Shown here: in pieces, positions 26,853 through 35,725 of the stretch
Position numbering within the stretch: the stretch's first letter is position 1
How the letters are laid out: every line of letters begins with the position of its first letter
DNA from: Streptomyces ortus
GTDB taxonomy: Bacteria; Actinomycetota; Actinomycetes; Streptomycetales; Streptomycetaceae
DNA length: 64,000 bases
NCBI RefSeq assembly: GCF_026341275.1
Contig: NZ_JAIFZO010000002.1
Location: 2,953,264 to 3,017,263, forward strand
Direction of reading: 5' to 3'
Notes under the pieces: generated by a model
What the model saw: the letters and a program-made list of their open reading frames with translations, nothing else
Told to the model about the DNA's origin: nothing
Database searches by the model: none
Made by a program: the position numbers and the translations under genes

Positions 26853-27001
26853 GCCGGTGCCGGATCCGCGGTGGCGCCGGAACGGGGAGGCGCCGCGGAC
26901 CGGGATCCGGGCGCGTCCAGAAGGGGGCTCCAAAGGCGCACGCGCGCGTGCGCGGGGAGGAGCCGTTTCACCGGGCCGTCGGGGTGGGGCACGATGGGGG
27001 C

Positions 27002-27463
27002 ATGGCACCCATGAGCGACCATCCCGGTGAGCAGGCGGCACAGGACCCCATCAAGCTTCTGGCGATCAGGGAGAGCGACCTCTCCCTGGACGAGGTCTTC
27101 CGGGCCGTCGGTGACGACGCCTCCGGTGGGACCGCGCTCTTCGTGGGGACCGTGCGCAACCACGACGGGGGAGCGGACGTCGACGCCCTCGGATACTCCT
27201 GCCACCCCACCGCCGAGGCCGAGATGCGGCGGGTCGCGGAGAAGGTCGTCGCGGAGTACCCGGTACGGGCGCTTGCCGCCGTGCACCGGGTCGGTGACCT
27301 GCGGGTGGGCGATCTCGCCGTGGTCGTCGCCGTCTCCTGTCCGCACCGCGGGGAGGCCTTCGAGGCCTGCCGGAAGCTGATCGACGACCTGAAGCACGAG
27401 GTCCCGATCTGGAAGCACCAGAAGTTCTCCGACGGCACGGAGGAATGGGTCGGGGCCTGCTGA
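27002..27463 (+). CDS. moaE: Molybdopterin synthase catalytic subunit MoaE
   Basis: A 153-residue MoaE. GGTALFVGTVRNHDGG is the family signature near the N-terminus, followed by AAVHRVGDLRVGDLAVVVAVSCPHRGEAF and the active-site end VPIWKHQKFSDGTEEWVG, whose lysine binds the precursor pterin. The enzyme inserts the dithiolene sulfurs into cPMP together with thiocarboxylated MoaD; no moaD is present in the window. ATG 27002 and ATG 27011 (MSDHPGE) are both plausible starts. Confidence 0.92.
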   Translation: MAPMSDHPGEQAAQDPIKLLAIRESDLSLDEVFRAVGDDASGGTALFVGTVRNHDGGADVDALGYSCHPTAEAEMRRVAEKVVAEYPVRALAAVHRVGDLRVGDLAVVVAVSCPHRGEAFEACRKLIDDLKHEVPIWKHQKFSDGTEEWVGAC

Positions 27464-27567
27464 CCGCTCCGGTTGCGTAACCCGACCCCTGCCGTGAGCG
27501 TTGGACAAGCGGATGGTTAATCTGCTGATCAGTCAGTTGCGGTGGTTCATGGGGTTGGGAGGTCGGC

Positions 27568-27732
27568 ATGGCAGCGCTCGCCTGGTTGCTGATTCCGCTT
27601 TTCGCCGCGATCGGCGCCGGAGCCTGGGGCAGTTGGGCGGGGCGGAACCGCAAGACCATCGGTGACGGCCACGAGCTGGCCGGCTACACCCGCTTCCGCG
27701 AGGCCATGGAGAAGTCCCACTCCGACGCCTGA
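27568..27732 (+). CDS. Small single-span membrane protein (54 aa)
   Basis: MAALAWLLIPLFAAIGAGAW forms an N-terminal transmembrane helix, followed by a basic cytoplasmic part (GRNRKTIGDGHEL) and ending MEKSHSDA. GGGAGG is 6 nt upstream of the ATG. Codon third positions are strongly GC, as in real genes. The function is unknown. It lies between moaE and the PDZ-Lon protease gene in the same direction. Confidence 0.75.
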   Translation: MAALAWLLIPLFAAIGAGAWGSWAGRNRKTIGDGHELAGYTRFREAMEKSHSDA

Positions 27733-27801
27733 CCGCCCGTCGGACCCCCGGACGGGCGGCCCCGACGGTCCGTTGACAGTGGGGTCCCGTACTGTCGTTC
27801 C

Positions 27802-28890
27802 ATGCCACGCCGCACCGCGACGATGCTCGCCTCCACCCTGATGCTGATCGCGCTCCTGTGCGCGGGAGTCTTCATCAATGTGCCGTATTCGGAGATGTCA
27901 CCGGGTCCGACGGTGAACACGCTGGGCGAGCACGACGGCGAGCCAGTGCTCCGGATCACCGGCCGCAAGACCTACCCGACGAGCGGTCACCTGAACATGA
28001 CCACCGTCCGGGTCACCAGCGCCGACTACAACATGAACCTCGTCGAAGCCGTGTACGGCTGGCTGGCACACGACAACAAGGTGGTCCCGCACGACACGCT
28101 CTTCCCCAACGGCAAGACGGAGGAGCAGTCGACGCAGGAGAACGCCGAGGAGTTCAGCCAGTCCCAGGAGAGCGCCAAGGTCGCGGCGCTCAAGGAGGTC
28201 GGCATCCCGGTGCAGTCCTGGGTGATCGTCTCCACCGTCGTCAAGGACACCCCCGCCGAGGGCAGGCTGCACGCCGGTGACGTGATCAAGGCCGTCGACG
28301 GTACGCGCGTGAAGGCGTTCGACGACGTCGCGAAGCTGGTCACCAAGCACAAGGCCGGCGAGAAGGTCGTCTTCACGGTCGTGCCAGCCAAGGAACAGGC
28401 CGCCGCGCTGAAGGAGAAGAAGACGGCGACCAGGACCGAGGACATCACGCTCACCACCGCCAAGTCCCACGACAGCGGCGAGGACCGCGCGATCGTCGGC
28501 ATCGAGGCGGGGACCGACCACACCTTCCCGTTCACCATAGACATCAAGCTCGCCGACGTCGGCGGGCCGAGCGCCGGTCTGATGTTCGCCCTCGGCATCG
28601 TCGACAAGCTGACCCCGGGGAGCCTGACCGGCGGCAAGTTCGTCGCCGGCACCGGCACGATCACCGACGAGGGCAAGGTGGGCCCGATCGGCGGTATCGA
28701 GATGAAGACCGTCGGCGCCCGGGCCAAGGGCGCCCAGTACTTCCTGACGCCCAAGGACAACTGCGAGGCCGCCGCCCGTGACGTCCCCGACGGGCTCACG
28801 CTCGTCAAGGTCGACACCATCGACGACGCGGTGAGCGCCCTCAAGGACATCCGTGGCGGCGACACGGACGACCTGCCGAAATGCGCCTAG
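27802..28890 (+). CDS. PDZ-domain Lon-like serine protease, membrane-anchored
   Basis: 362 residues. An N-terminal membrane anchor (LASTLMLIALLCAGVFINV) is followed by a PDZ domain around 150-215 (TPAEGRLHAGDVIKAVDGT) and a Lon-type catalytic domain. GGPSAGLMFAL holds the nucleophile S257, and GGIEMKTVGARAKGAQYFL holds the lysine K302, giving the Ser-Lys dyad. There is no ATPase module, so it is an ATP-independent surface protease (the Rv3194c/YlbL type). TACTGT ends 6 nt before the ATG, consistent with a leaderless transcript. Confidence 0.92.
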   Translation: MPRRTATMLASTLMLIALLCAGVFINVPYSEMSPGPTVNTLGEHDGEPVLRITGRKTYPTSGHLNMTTVRVTSADYNMNLVEAVYGWLAHDNKVVPHDTLFPNGKTEEQSTQENAEEFSQSQESAKVAALKEVGIPVQSWVIVSTVVKDTPAEGRLHAGDVIKAVDGTRVKAFDDVAKLVTKHKAGEKVVFTVVPAKEQAAALKEKKTATRTEDITLTTAKSHDSGEDRAIVGIEAGTDHTFPFTIDIKLADVGGPSAGLMFALGIVDKLTPGSLTGGKFVAGTGTITDEGKVGPIGGIEMKTVGARAKGAQYFLTPKDNCEAAARDVPDGLTLVKVDTIDDAVSALKDIRGGDTDDLPKCA

Positions 28891-28908
28891 GACACCGGAT
28901 CCTGGCGC
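28883..28908. terminator. Hairpin over the PDZ-Lon stop codon
   Basis: GCGCC(T)AGGA pairs with TCCTGGCGC across a 7-nt loop with one bulged T. It includes the TAG stop and separates converging genes. The stem is modest and has no U-tract. Confidence 0.4.
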
Positions 28909-28932
28909 ACCGGCAGGCCGTGTGCGCCCGGA

Positions 28933-29490
28933 CTACTCCGCGAACGTCGCCGTGAGGGCGTCGGCCAGTCCCGGCACCAGGTCCGAGCCGGTGAGCACGT
29001 CGTTCGCCGAGTCCTTCTCGCGCAGCCGCAGCGCCGAATCGCGCTTCCCGCCGCGCAGCACCGCGACGGTCATCCGGACCTCCTGGCGCTCCGGGTGCTC
29101 GGCGACCCACTTCGCCAGCCGCTTCTCGTCGAGACCGTCCGGTACGGACGCCTCGGCGGACGGCGGCAGCATCAGCCGCTCCACGGACAGCGCGCAGCCG
29201 ACCACGGAGTCCGGCCAGGCGATGGTGCCCAGGAACTCGTCCAGCGGACTGCCCGCGGGAATTTCCTCCTGCTCGATAGGGGTGAGCGTGCCGTCGGGCA
29301 CGTCTTCGGTCAGACCCAGCCGCTCGGCGAGGCCGGGTTCCTGGGAACGCAGCCGGCCGGTGTCGACCAGGGCGAAGAGCCGGGCGGGCTGGTCCCAGCC
29401 GAGTCCGGCGACGTACTCGTCGATTTCGAGTGCGGCGCGGGTGAGCGGCCCGGCCGCCATGGGGGTGCCTGAGGAGGCGGTGTTGGACAT
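28933..29490 (-). CDS. PPA1309-family protein
   Basis: A 185-residue actinobacterial conserved protein: LTRAALEIDEYVAGLGWDQP, ARLFALVDTGRLRSQEPGLA, LDEFLGTIAWPDSVVGCALS, and the C-terminal LTGSDLVPGLADALTATFAE. These blocks match the PPA1309 family, which lies beside the PDZ-Lon and UPF0182 genes across actinobacteria. It is a soluble cytoplasmic protein with no catalytic motif I can name. ATG 29490 is chosen; the frame is open further upstream to 29592. It converges with the protease gene and diverges from the UPF0182 gene. Confidence 0.85.
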   Translation of the reverse strand: MSNTASSGTPMAAGPLTRAALEIDEYVAGLGWDQPARLFALVDTGRLRSQEPGLAERLGLTEDVPDGTLTPIEQEEIPAGSPLDEFLGTIAWPDSVVGCALSVERLMLPPSAEASVPDGLDEKRLAKWVAEHPERQEVRMTVAVLRGGKRDSALRLREKDSANDVLTGSDLVPGLADALTATFAE

Positions 29491-29615
29491 GGTCACAATC
29501 CTGCCTCGTTCGGCCCCCGAACCGGGAACCGAGTAAAGCATTAGTAAGTTGCATAGATGGGACCCGGCGTTCGCAGGGCCCCCAGATTCCAACAGCGAAC
29601 TTCGAGGTGCGCACC

Positions 29616-32600
29616 TTGGCTTTCCAGATGCCGGACCGCGGCGGAGGCCCGACAGGGCCGCGGATGAGAGTGGGCCGACCGTCCCGACGCGTCCGGACCC
29701 TGCTCATGACACTGGGCGTACTGGCCGTGCTGGCCATGGCCTTCGTCATGTTCGCGGGGTTCTGGACGGACTGGCTCTGGTACAGGTCGGTCAAGTACTC
29801 GTCGGTCTTCACGACCACGCTGTGGACCAAGATCGGTCTGTTCTTCGTCTTCGGGCTGCTGATGGCGGTGGCCGTCGGCGTGAACATCTGGCTGGCCCAC
29901 CGTCTGAGGCCGCCGCTCAGCGCCATGTCGATGGAGCAGCAGAGCCTCGACCGGTACCGGATGAGCGTGGCCCCGTACAAGAAGTGGATTCTTCTCGGGA
30001 TCACCTCGCTGGTCGGGCTGATCGCGGGCGCCTCCGCGGCCGGCCAGTGGCGTACGTGGCTCATGTGGGTGAACGGAGTGCCCTTCCACCAGAAGGACCC
30101 CCAGTTCCACCTCGATGTGTCCTTCTACGCCTTCGACCTGCCCTGGTACCGCTTCATGCTGGGCTTCGGCTTCGCCGCCGCGATCCTCTCCCTGATCGCC
30201 GCGGCGCTGACGCACTACCTGTACGGCGGACTGCGCGTCACCAGCCCCGGAGCGCGCGCCACGGCCGCGGCCACCGGGCACCTGTCGGTGCTGCTGGGCA
30301 TCTTCGTCACCCTGAAGGCGGTGGCGTACTGGCTCGACCGGTACGGCCTCGCGGTGAAGTCCAGCGACTTCAAGGCGACCGGCAACTGGACGGGCCTCAG
30401 GTACGTCGACGCCAACGCCTACCTGCCGGCCAAGACGATCCTCTTCTGCATCGCGGTCATCTGCGCCCTGCTGTTCTTCGCCACCCTGTGGCGGCGCACC
30501 TGGCAGCTGCCCGTCATCGGCTTCGGCCTGATGGTGCTCTCCGCGATCCTCATCGGCGGTCTGTACCCGGCGATCGTGCAGAAGTTCCAGGTCCAGCCGA
30601 ACGAGCAGGCCAAGGAAGCGCCGTACGTCGAGAAGAACCTCAAGGCGACCCGCGACGCGTACGGCATCACGGGCACCGAGGTCACCGAGTACGCGGGCAC
30701 GAGCACGACCAAGGACAAGACCAAGCTGCGCGACGACGCCGACGGCGCCGCGAGCATCAGGCTCCTGGACCCGAACGTCGTCTCGCCCACGTTCCAGCAG
30801 CTCCAGCAGGTCCGCAACTACTACGCGTTCCCGTCGAACCTCGACGTGGACCGCTACAGCAAGGACGGCAAGGACCAGGACACCGTCATCGGTCTGCGCG
30901 AGCTGAACCTGCAGGGCATCCCGAAGAGCAACTGGATCAACAACCACTTCCGTTACACGCACGGCTTCGGAGTGGTCGCGGCCAAGGGCACCAACGCCGA
31001 CGCCGAGGGACGCCCGGAGTTCACCGAGTACGACCTGCCGTCCAAGGGCGACCTCGGTGAGTACCAGCAGCGGATCTACTACGGCGAGAAGACCAGCCAG
31101 TACTCGATCGTCGGCGGTCCGCAGAAGGAGATCGACTACTCCGACGACACCGGCGAGAAGACGACCAGCTACAAGGGCAAGAGCGGCGTCAACCTCTCCA
31201 GTCCGGTCAACCGGGCGGCGTACGCGGTGGCGTTCAGCGAGCCGCAGATCCTCTACTCCGGCGCGATCGGGGAGGGTTCGCGGATTCTCTACAACCGCAC
31301 GCCCAAGGAGCGCGTCGAGGCGGTGGCGCCCTGGCTGACCATCGACGGCGACGCCTATCCCGCGGTCGTCGGCGACAAGATCGAGTGGATCGTCGACGCG
31401 TACACGACGACGAACGGCTACCCGTACGCCTCGCGCACCACGCTCGGCGACACGACGGCCGACTCGCTGACCGCCGCCAACAACCAGCGGGCGGTGGTGG
31501 CCCAGCAGAACCAGGTCAACTACATCCGCAACTCGGTGAAGGCGACCGTCGACGCGTACACGGGCAAGGTCACGCTCTACGAGTGGGACACCAAGGACCC
31601 GGTCCTGAAGACCTGGAAGAAGGCCTTCCCCGGGACGGTGAAGCCGAAGGGCGACATCCCGCAGGCCCTCATGGACCATCTGCGGTACCCGCAGGACCTG
31701 TTCAAGGTCCAGCGCGAGCTGCTGACCCGCTACCACGTGAAGGACGCCGAGACGTTCCTCAGCGGCAGTGAGGTGTGGCAGGTGCCGGACGACCCGACCA
31801 ACAAGTCGGGCAACGCGGTACCGCCGTACTACCTCAGCATGAAGATGCCGGGGGAGGAGTCGCAGGCGTTCTCCCTGACGACGACGCTCACTCCGAACGG
31901 CCGCGACAACCTGAGCGCCTTCATGTCGGTCAACGCCGAAGCAGGCACGAGCGACTACGGCAAGATCAACATCCTCAAACTGCCCACCGGCAGAACGGTC
32001 GACGGACCGAAACGGGTGCAGAGTCAGTTCAACTCCGAGCCGTCCATCGCCGAGTCCATCAGGCTCCTCAGAGGTGGTGACTCGGAAGTCGAGTACGGCA
32101 ACCTGCTGACGGTGCCGCTCGACGGCGGACTGCTCTACGTGGAGCCCGTCTACGTACGCGGTGGCGGACTGAAGTACCCGCTGCTGCGGAAGGTGCTGGT
32201 GACCTACGGAGGCGCGACGGCCTTCGAGGACACGCTGGGGCAGGCGCTCGACAAGGTCTTCGGAGCGGAGGGTTCGACCGCCGAACCGCCGGACGAGGAC
32301 GAGACGAAGCCGCCGCCGACCTCCAGTGACCCGACGGTCCAGGAAGCGCTCGACGACGCCCAGAAGGCCTTCGACCAGGGCCAGGAAGCCCTCAAGAAGG
32401 GCGACTGGGAGGCGTACGGGACGGCGCAGAAGGACCTGGAGGACGCGCTCAAGAAGGCTGAGGACGCCCAGGCCGCCGCCGACAAGAAGGCGGGCGGCGG
32501 CAGCGACAAGGCAGGCGACTCGGGCGACAAGAACGACAAGAACGACAAGAACACCGACAAGACCGAGGAGAGCGGCAAGCCCAGCAGCAGTCCGAGCAGC

Positions 32601-32624
32601 AGCAAGAGCCCGGACAGTGGCTGA
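29616..32624 (+). CDS. UPF0182-family large membrane protein
   Basis: About 1002 residues. Seven predicted membrane helices occupy the first 330 residues (LLMTLGVLAVLAMAFVMFAG and TKIGLFFVFGLLMAVAVGVN, for example). A long extracytoplasmic domain follows with the family blocks YYAFPSNLDVDRY, GQYSIVGGPQKEIDY-like segments and PVYVRGGG. The C-terminal 150 residues are a Lys/Asp/Ser-rich coiled and disordered tail (KKAEDAQAAADKKAGGG). The function of UPF0182 is unknown; the M. tuberculosis counterpart is Rv3193c. A TTG start at 29616, 6 nt after GAGGTG, gives the usual MAFQMPDRGGG; GTG 29607 and ATG 29628 are alternatives. Confidence 0.9.
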   Translation: MAFQMPDRGGGPTGPRMRVGRPSRRVRTLLMTLGVLAVLAMAFVMFAGFWTDWLWYRSVKYSSVFTTTLWTKIGLFFVFGLLMAVAVGVNIWLAHRLRPPLSAMSMEQQSLDRYRMSVAPYKKWILLGITSLVGLIAGASAAGQWRTWLMWVNGVPFHQKDPQFHLDVSFYAFDLPWYRFMLGFGFAAAILSLIAAALTHYLYGGLRVTSPGARATAAATGHLSVLLGIFVTLKAVAYWLDRYGLAVKSSDFKATGNWTGLRYVDANAYLPAKTILFCIAVICALLFFATLWRRTWQLPVIGFGLMVLSAILIGGLYPAIVQKFQVQPNEQAKEAPYVEKNLKATRDAYGITGTEVTEYAGTSTTKDKTKLRDDADGAASIRLLDPNVVSPTFQQLQQVRNYYAFPSNLDVDRYSKDGKDQDTVIGLRELNLQGIPKSNWINNHFRYTHGFGVVAAKGTNADAEGRPEFTEYDLPSKGDLGEYQQRIYYGEKTSQYSIVGGPQKEIDYSDDTGEKTTSYKGKSGVNLSSPVNRAAYAVAFSEPQILYSGAIGEGSRILYNRTPKERVEAVAPWLTIDGDAYPAVVGDKIEWIVDAYTTTNGYPYASRTTLGDTTADSLTAANNQRAVVAQQNQVNYIRNSVKATVDAYTGKVTLYEWDTKDPVLKTWKKAFPGTVKPKGDIPQALMDHLRYPQDLFKVQRELLTRYHVKDAETFLSGSEVWQVPDDPTNKSGNAVPPYYLSMKMPGEESQAFSLTTTLTPNGRDNLSAFMSVNAEAGTSDYGKINILKLPTGRTVDGPKRVQSQFNSEPSIAESIRLLRGGDSEVEYGNLLTVPLDGGLLYVEPVYVRGGGLKYPLLRKVLVTYGGATAFEDTLGQALDKVFGAEGSTAEPPDEDETKPPPTSSDPTVQEALDDAQKAFDQGQEALKKGDWEAYGTAQKDLEDALKKAEDAQAAADKKAGGGSDKAGDSGDKNDKNDKNTDKTEESGKPSSSPSSSKSPDSG

Positions 32625-32678
32625 GCAGAGCTGAGTCAGGAGCCCCCCTCGCGCCGTGGTACGGTTTAAACACAACGG

Positions 32679-32752
32679 CGCGGGGTGGAGCAGCTCGGTA
32701 GCTCGCTGGGCTCATAACCCAGAGGTCGCAGGTTCAAATCCTGTCCCCGCTA
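32679..32752 (+). tRNA. Initiator tRNA-Met (CAT), copy 1
   Basis: A 74-nt cloverleaf with anticodon CAT in loop CTCATAA. The anticodon stem CTGGG/CCCAG supplies the three G-C pairs next to the loop that mark initiator tRNAs, and the first acceptor position is a C1-U72 mismatch, also an initiator feature. The T-loop is GGTTCAAATCC. CCA is not encoded. It is identical to the copy at 35090. Confidence 0.95.
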
Positions 32753-32760
32753 CTGATGTC

Positions 32761-32795
32761 GAAGGACCCGGATCCTCACAGGATCCGGGTCCTTC
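32761..32795 (+). terminator. Intrinsic terminator of tRNA copy 1
   Basis: A perfect 16-bp stem (GAAGGACCCGGATCCT with its complement) and a CAC loop, followed by a short T-containing stretch, beginning 9 nt after the tRNA. Confidence 0.85.
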
Positions 32796-32992
32796 TGCGT
32801 GTGCGGGCCGTCAGCTCGGTGTGCGGGGGCGCCCCTCGTTCACCAGTGCTGCCGCGGTGAAGGCTGCGCCGGACGGAGGGAGTTGGGGGAACTGTGTTTC
32901 ACTTGTCTCTCTGTGGGCATGTCGACAAAACGCTGAAGTGACCTCACTGGCTGCGGTATACCAGGTGTACCCAGGTTGCAGGTGGTGCGACG

Positions 32993-34792
32993 ATGGACGT
33001 TATGGGGGACAAGGCAACTCTGTTGGATACAGGGCGGTTTGTGCAGCCTTCCGACCGGGACGAGACCGGTGACGCGGTGGAGGAGGCTCGGCAACGGCTC
33101 GCCGCGGAAGAGGGCGACGCCGAGGCCATGAGCGTCCTCGGAGCCATGCTGCTCCGCCGCGGTGATCTCGACGGAGCCGAGCCGCAGCTGCGCGCCGCCA
33201 CCGCGGCCGGCGACCGCGCCGCCGCCAACAACCTCGGCGTCCTCCTGCACCAGCGCGGCTACGCGGAGGAGGCCGCCGGATGGTGGCGCATCGCCGCCGT
33301 CGCCGGTTCCGCGGCAGCCGCGCACGCGCTGGGCCGCCACCACCGTGAGCGCGGCGACGAGCCCGCCGCCGAGTACTGGCTGCGCCAGTCCGCCGAGCAG
33401 GGCCACTCGCTGGGCGCGTACGCGCTCGCCGATCTCCTGGAGCACCGCGGCGATCCCCGCGCCGAGGACTGGATGCGTGCCGCCGCCGAGCGAGGGCACC
33501 GCGAGGCCGCCTACCGGCTCGCGCGGGCACTCGACCGCAGCACCGCGCAGACGGGCGACCCCGGCGCCGCCGGGTCCGGAAGCGCCGGCGAAGCGGCCGA
33601 GCAGTGGTACAGGCAGGCGGCGGCGCGCGGCCACCGCCGGGCCGCGCTGCACCTCGGGGCGATCCTGGAGAGGCGCGGCGAGCTCAAGGAGGCCGGACGC
33701 TGGTATCTGACCTCCGCCAAGGACGGCGAGGCGCGGGCCGCGTGCGCGCTCGGGTTCCTGCTGCGCGACGCGGGCGACACCGAGAGCGCGGCCGTGTGGT
33801 GGCTGCGCGCCGCCCAGGACGGCGACGGGAACGCCGCCAACGCGCTGGGCGCGCTGCACGCCGAGCGCGGCGAGACGCAGACCGCCGAGCGGTGGTACCG
33901 GGCCGCGATGGACGCGGGCGACGTGAACGGCGCGTACAACCTCGGGCTGCTCTGCGCCGAGCAGTCGCGGACCGCCCAGGCCGAACAGTGGTACCGGCGG
34001 GCGGCCTACGCCGGGCACCGCGAGGCGGCGAACGCGCTGGCCATTCTGCTGCTGCAGGTCGGTGACGCCGCCGGGGCCGAGCCGTGGTTCTCCAAGGCCG
34101 CCGAAGCCGGCAGTGTCGACGCCGCGTTCAACCTCGGCATCCTGCACGCCGGGCGCGGTGAGGACGCGGCGGCGCTGCGGTGCTACGAGCGGGCCGCCGC
34201 CGCCGGGCACGCCGAGGCCGCGCTCCAGGTCGGCATCGCCCGGCTGCGGGACGGCGACGAGTCCGCCGCCGAGCGGCACCTCCGGTGTGCCGCGGGAGGC
34301 GGCAGCGCGGAAGGCGCCTACCGGCTCGCGACCGTGCTCGACGCACGGCGCCCGCCCGCGTCCGAACACGAGCTGGGGGAGCCGGCCACCGAGAAGAGCG
34401 AGTGCGAGGAGTGGTACGAGCGGGCCGCGTCCCAAGGGCATCGGCGGGCCCAGGTGCGTGTGGGGATGCTGGCGTCCGCGCGCGGGGACGTCGTGGAGGC
34501 CGCCCGGTGGTACCGGGAGGCGGCCGAGGCGGGGTCGCGGAACGGGGCGTTCAATCTGGGGCTGCTGCTGGCGCGGGAGGGCAGTGAGCCCGAGGCGGCG
34601 CTGTGGTGGGCCCGGGCCGCCGACGCGGGGCATGGGCGGGCGGCGTTGCGGCTTGCCCTGGTCTACGCGCGTCGGGGGGAACTCGCGGAGGGGCAGCGGT
34701 GGGCTGATCGGGCGGTGTCGCTGGGGCCGGGGGAGGTCTCTGAGCGGGCTGCGCGGTTGCGGGATGCGTTGCGGGAGGAGTTGTCGGCGTGA
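32993..34792 (+). CDS. Sel1/TPR-like repeat protein
   Basis: 599 residues made of about thirteen roughly 36-residue helical repeats. They have the Sel1 pattern: AANNLGVLLHQRGYAEEAAGWW, then AYNLGLLCAEQSRTAQAEQWY, then AFNLGLLLAREGSEPEAALWW. Such solenoids mediate protein-protein contacts; there is no catalytic domain, signal peptide or membrane helix. AGGTGG precedes the ATG; a second ATG at 33002 is possible. The gene stands alone between two identical initiator tRNA genes. The partner is unknown. Confidence 0.88.
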   Translation: MDVMGDKATLLDTGRFVQPSDRDETGDAVEEARQRLAAEEGDAEAMSVLGAMLLRRGDLDGAEPQLRAATAAGDRAAANNLGVLLHQRGYAEEAAGWWRIAAVAGSAAAAHALGRHHRERGDEPAAEYWLRQSAEQGHSLGAYALADLLEHRGDPRAEDWMRAAAERGHREAAYRLARALDRSTAQTGDPGAAGSGSAGEAAEQWYRQAAARGHRRAALHLGAILERRGELKEAGRWYLTSAKDGEARAACALGFLLRDAGDTESAAVWWLRAAQDGDGNAANALGALHAERGETQTAERWYRAAMDAGDVNGAYNLGLLCAEQSRTAQAEQWYRRAAYAGHREAANALAILLLQVGDAAGAEPWFSKAAEAGSVDAAFNLGILHAGRGEDAAALRCYERAAAAGHAEAALQVGIARLRDGDESAAERHLRCAAGGGSAEGAYRLATVLDARRPPASEHELGEPATEKSECEEWYERAASQGHRRAQVRVGMLASARGDVVEAARWYREAAEAGSRNGAFNLGLLLAREGSEPEAALWWARAADAGHGRAALRLALVYARRGELAEGQRWADRAVSLGPGEVSERAARLRDALREELSA

Positions 34793-34966
34793 CCCCTCCG
34801 GGGGGGGTGAGGGAGGGGAGTGGGCTGGGTCGGGTTGGGTTTCTCGCCCCCGCCGCCCCTACCCTCCCCCACTCTCGGCTTCGCTCGACCGGGAGACCCC
34901 CATCCTCACTGCATGGGGCTGCGCCCCTCGCCCCCGTAATCGCGCTTCGCGCTCGTCCTCAAGCGC

Positions 34967-35034
34967 CGGACGGGCTGGAGGGGCGCGGACGGGCTGGAGG
35001 GGGGCGGACGGGCTGGAGGGGGGCGGACGGGCTG
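34967..35034. repeat. 19-bp tandem repeat, 3.6 copies
   Basis: The unit CGGACGGGCTGGAGGGGNG occurs at 34967, 34986 and 35005 with a partial copy at 35024. The core GCCGGACGGGCTG recurs in the inverted repeat at 62594-62656, so it belongs to a dispersed family. Confidence 0.85.
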
Positions 35035-35048
35035 AAAGAAATAGTGAT

Positions 35049-35078
35049 TTGCGCTGGTCGGCCGGGGTGACGTAGTGT
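35049..35078 (+). promoter_or_regulatory. Promoter of tRNA copy 2
   Basis: TTGCGC (35049-35054), an 18-nt spacer and TAGTGT (35073-35078) place the transcript start a few bases before the tRNA at 35090. The match to the housekeeping consensus is fair. Confidence 0.55.
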
Positions 35079-35089
35079 TCAGACATCGC

Positions 35090-35163
35090 CGCGGGGTGGA
35101 GCAGCTCGGTAGCTCGCTGGGCTCATAACCCAGAGGTCGCAGGTTCAAATCCTGTCCCCGCTA
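35090..35163 (+). tRNA. Initiator tRNA-Met (CAT), copy 2
   Basis: Base-for-base identical to the gene at 32679: CAT anticodon, GGG/CCC anticodon stem and C1-U72 mismatch. It is 2.4 kb from the first copy in the same orientation and has its own promoter and terminator. Confidence 0.95.
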
Positions 35164-35170
35164 CTGAAGA

Positions 35171-35210
35171 CCGAAGGCCCGGAACCAGTGAAATGGTTCC
35201 GGGCCTTCGG
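35171..35210 (+). terminator. Intrinsic terminator of tRNA copy 2
   Basis: A perfect 17-bp stem (CCGAAGGCCCGGAACCA and complement) with a GTGAAA loop. Its sequence is unrelated to the terminator of copy 1. It also faces the 3' end of catR. Confidence 0.85.
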
Positions 35211-35248
35211 TGTTGTGCGTTGCCCGCGGAAGCGGGGAGCGCGAGGCG

Positions 35249-35665
35249 TCAGGCTGTCGCGCAGTTCGGGCAGAGGCCGCGGTACGTCACCTCTACGTTC
35301 GAGACGGTGAAACCGAAGCGCTCGGAGTCCGGGAGGTCCGCCAGCGGGTTGCCGTCCGGGTGCACGTCCTTGATCGCGCCGCACTGGGCGCAGACCAGGT
35401 GGTGGTGCGGCCGGTGGGCGTTCGGGTCGTACCGCTTGGCGCGCTTGTCCGTGGCGACCTCCAGCACCTCGCCGAGCGAGACCAGCTCACCCAGGGTGTT
35501 GTAGACGGTCGCCCGGGAGATCTCCGGGAGCCGCACCACGGCGCGCGCGTGTACCTCGTCGGCCGTCAGGTGGACGTGATCCCCGTTCAGGACCTCGGCC
35601 ACGACACGGCGCTGTGCGGTCATGCGCCAGCCGCGTCCGCGCAGTCGTTCCAGCAGGTCGCTCAT
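35249..35665 (-). CDS. catR: Fur/PerR-family repressor CatR
   Basis: A 138-residue Fur-family metalloregulator. It has a winged helix (TADEVHARAVVRLPEISRATVYNTL), structural-zinc cysteines C92, C95, C132 and C135, and a His cluster (HRPHHHL) in the regulatory metal site. Its position divergent from the catalase gene matches CatR, the peroxide-sensing repressor of catalase A in S. coelicolor. TAAGCT on the coding strand ends 6 nt before the ATG and there is no ribosome-binding site, so the mRNA may be leaderless. Confidence 0.92.
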   Translation of the reverse strand: MSDLLERLRGRGWRMTAQRRVVAEVLNGDHVHLTADEVHARAVVRLPEISRATVYNTLGELVSLGEVLEVATDKRAKRYDPNAHRPHHHLVCAQCGAIKDVHPDGNPLADLPDSERFGFTVSNVEVTYRGLCPNCATA

Positions 35666-35725
35666 AGGTACAGCTTAACAGCCTGCTGGACCAGAACCCG
35701 AACAGGTGTGACTTTGGAGCAGGAA

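Larger units (their letters stand above)
34793..35089. other. Intergenic region with dispersed-repeat sequence
   Basis: About 297 bp between the Sel1 gene and tRNA copy 2. It has T/C-rich low-complexity sequence, a CGCTTCGCGCTCGTCCTCAAG segment typical of Streptomyces intergenic repeats, the 19-bp tandem array at 34967 and the tRNA promoter at 35049. No convincing gene is present. Confidence 0.6.

Noticed and set aside
27773..27795. TTGACA/TACTGT promoter of the PDZ-Lon gene
   Set aside because: The spacer is only 11 nt, too short for a normal pair; TACTGT may still act as a leaderless -10, but the -35 is not supported.
29541..32675. 1044-codon minus-strand open frame opposite the UPF0182 gene
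   Set aside because: It is the mirror of a highly GC-biased gene; its translation is Leu/Arg/Val-rich without domains, while the plus strand matches a known membrane family.
34793..35089. CRISPR-like array
   Set aside because: The repeats are 19 bp, contiguous and without unique spacers, and no cas genes are present anywhere in the window.
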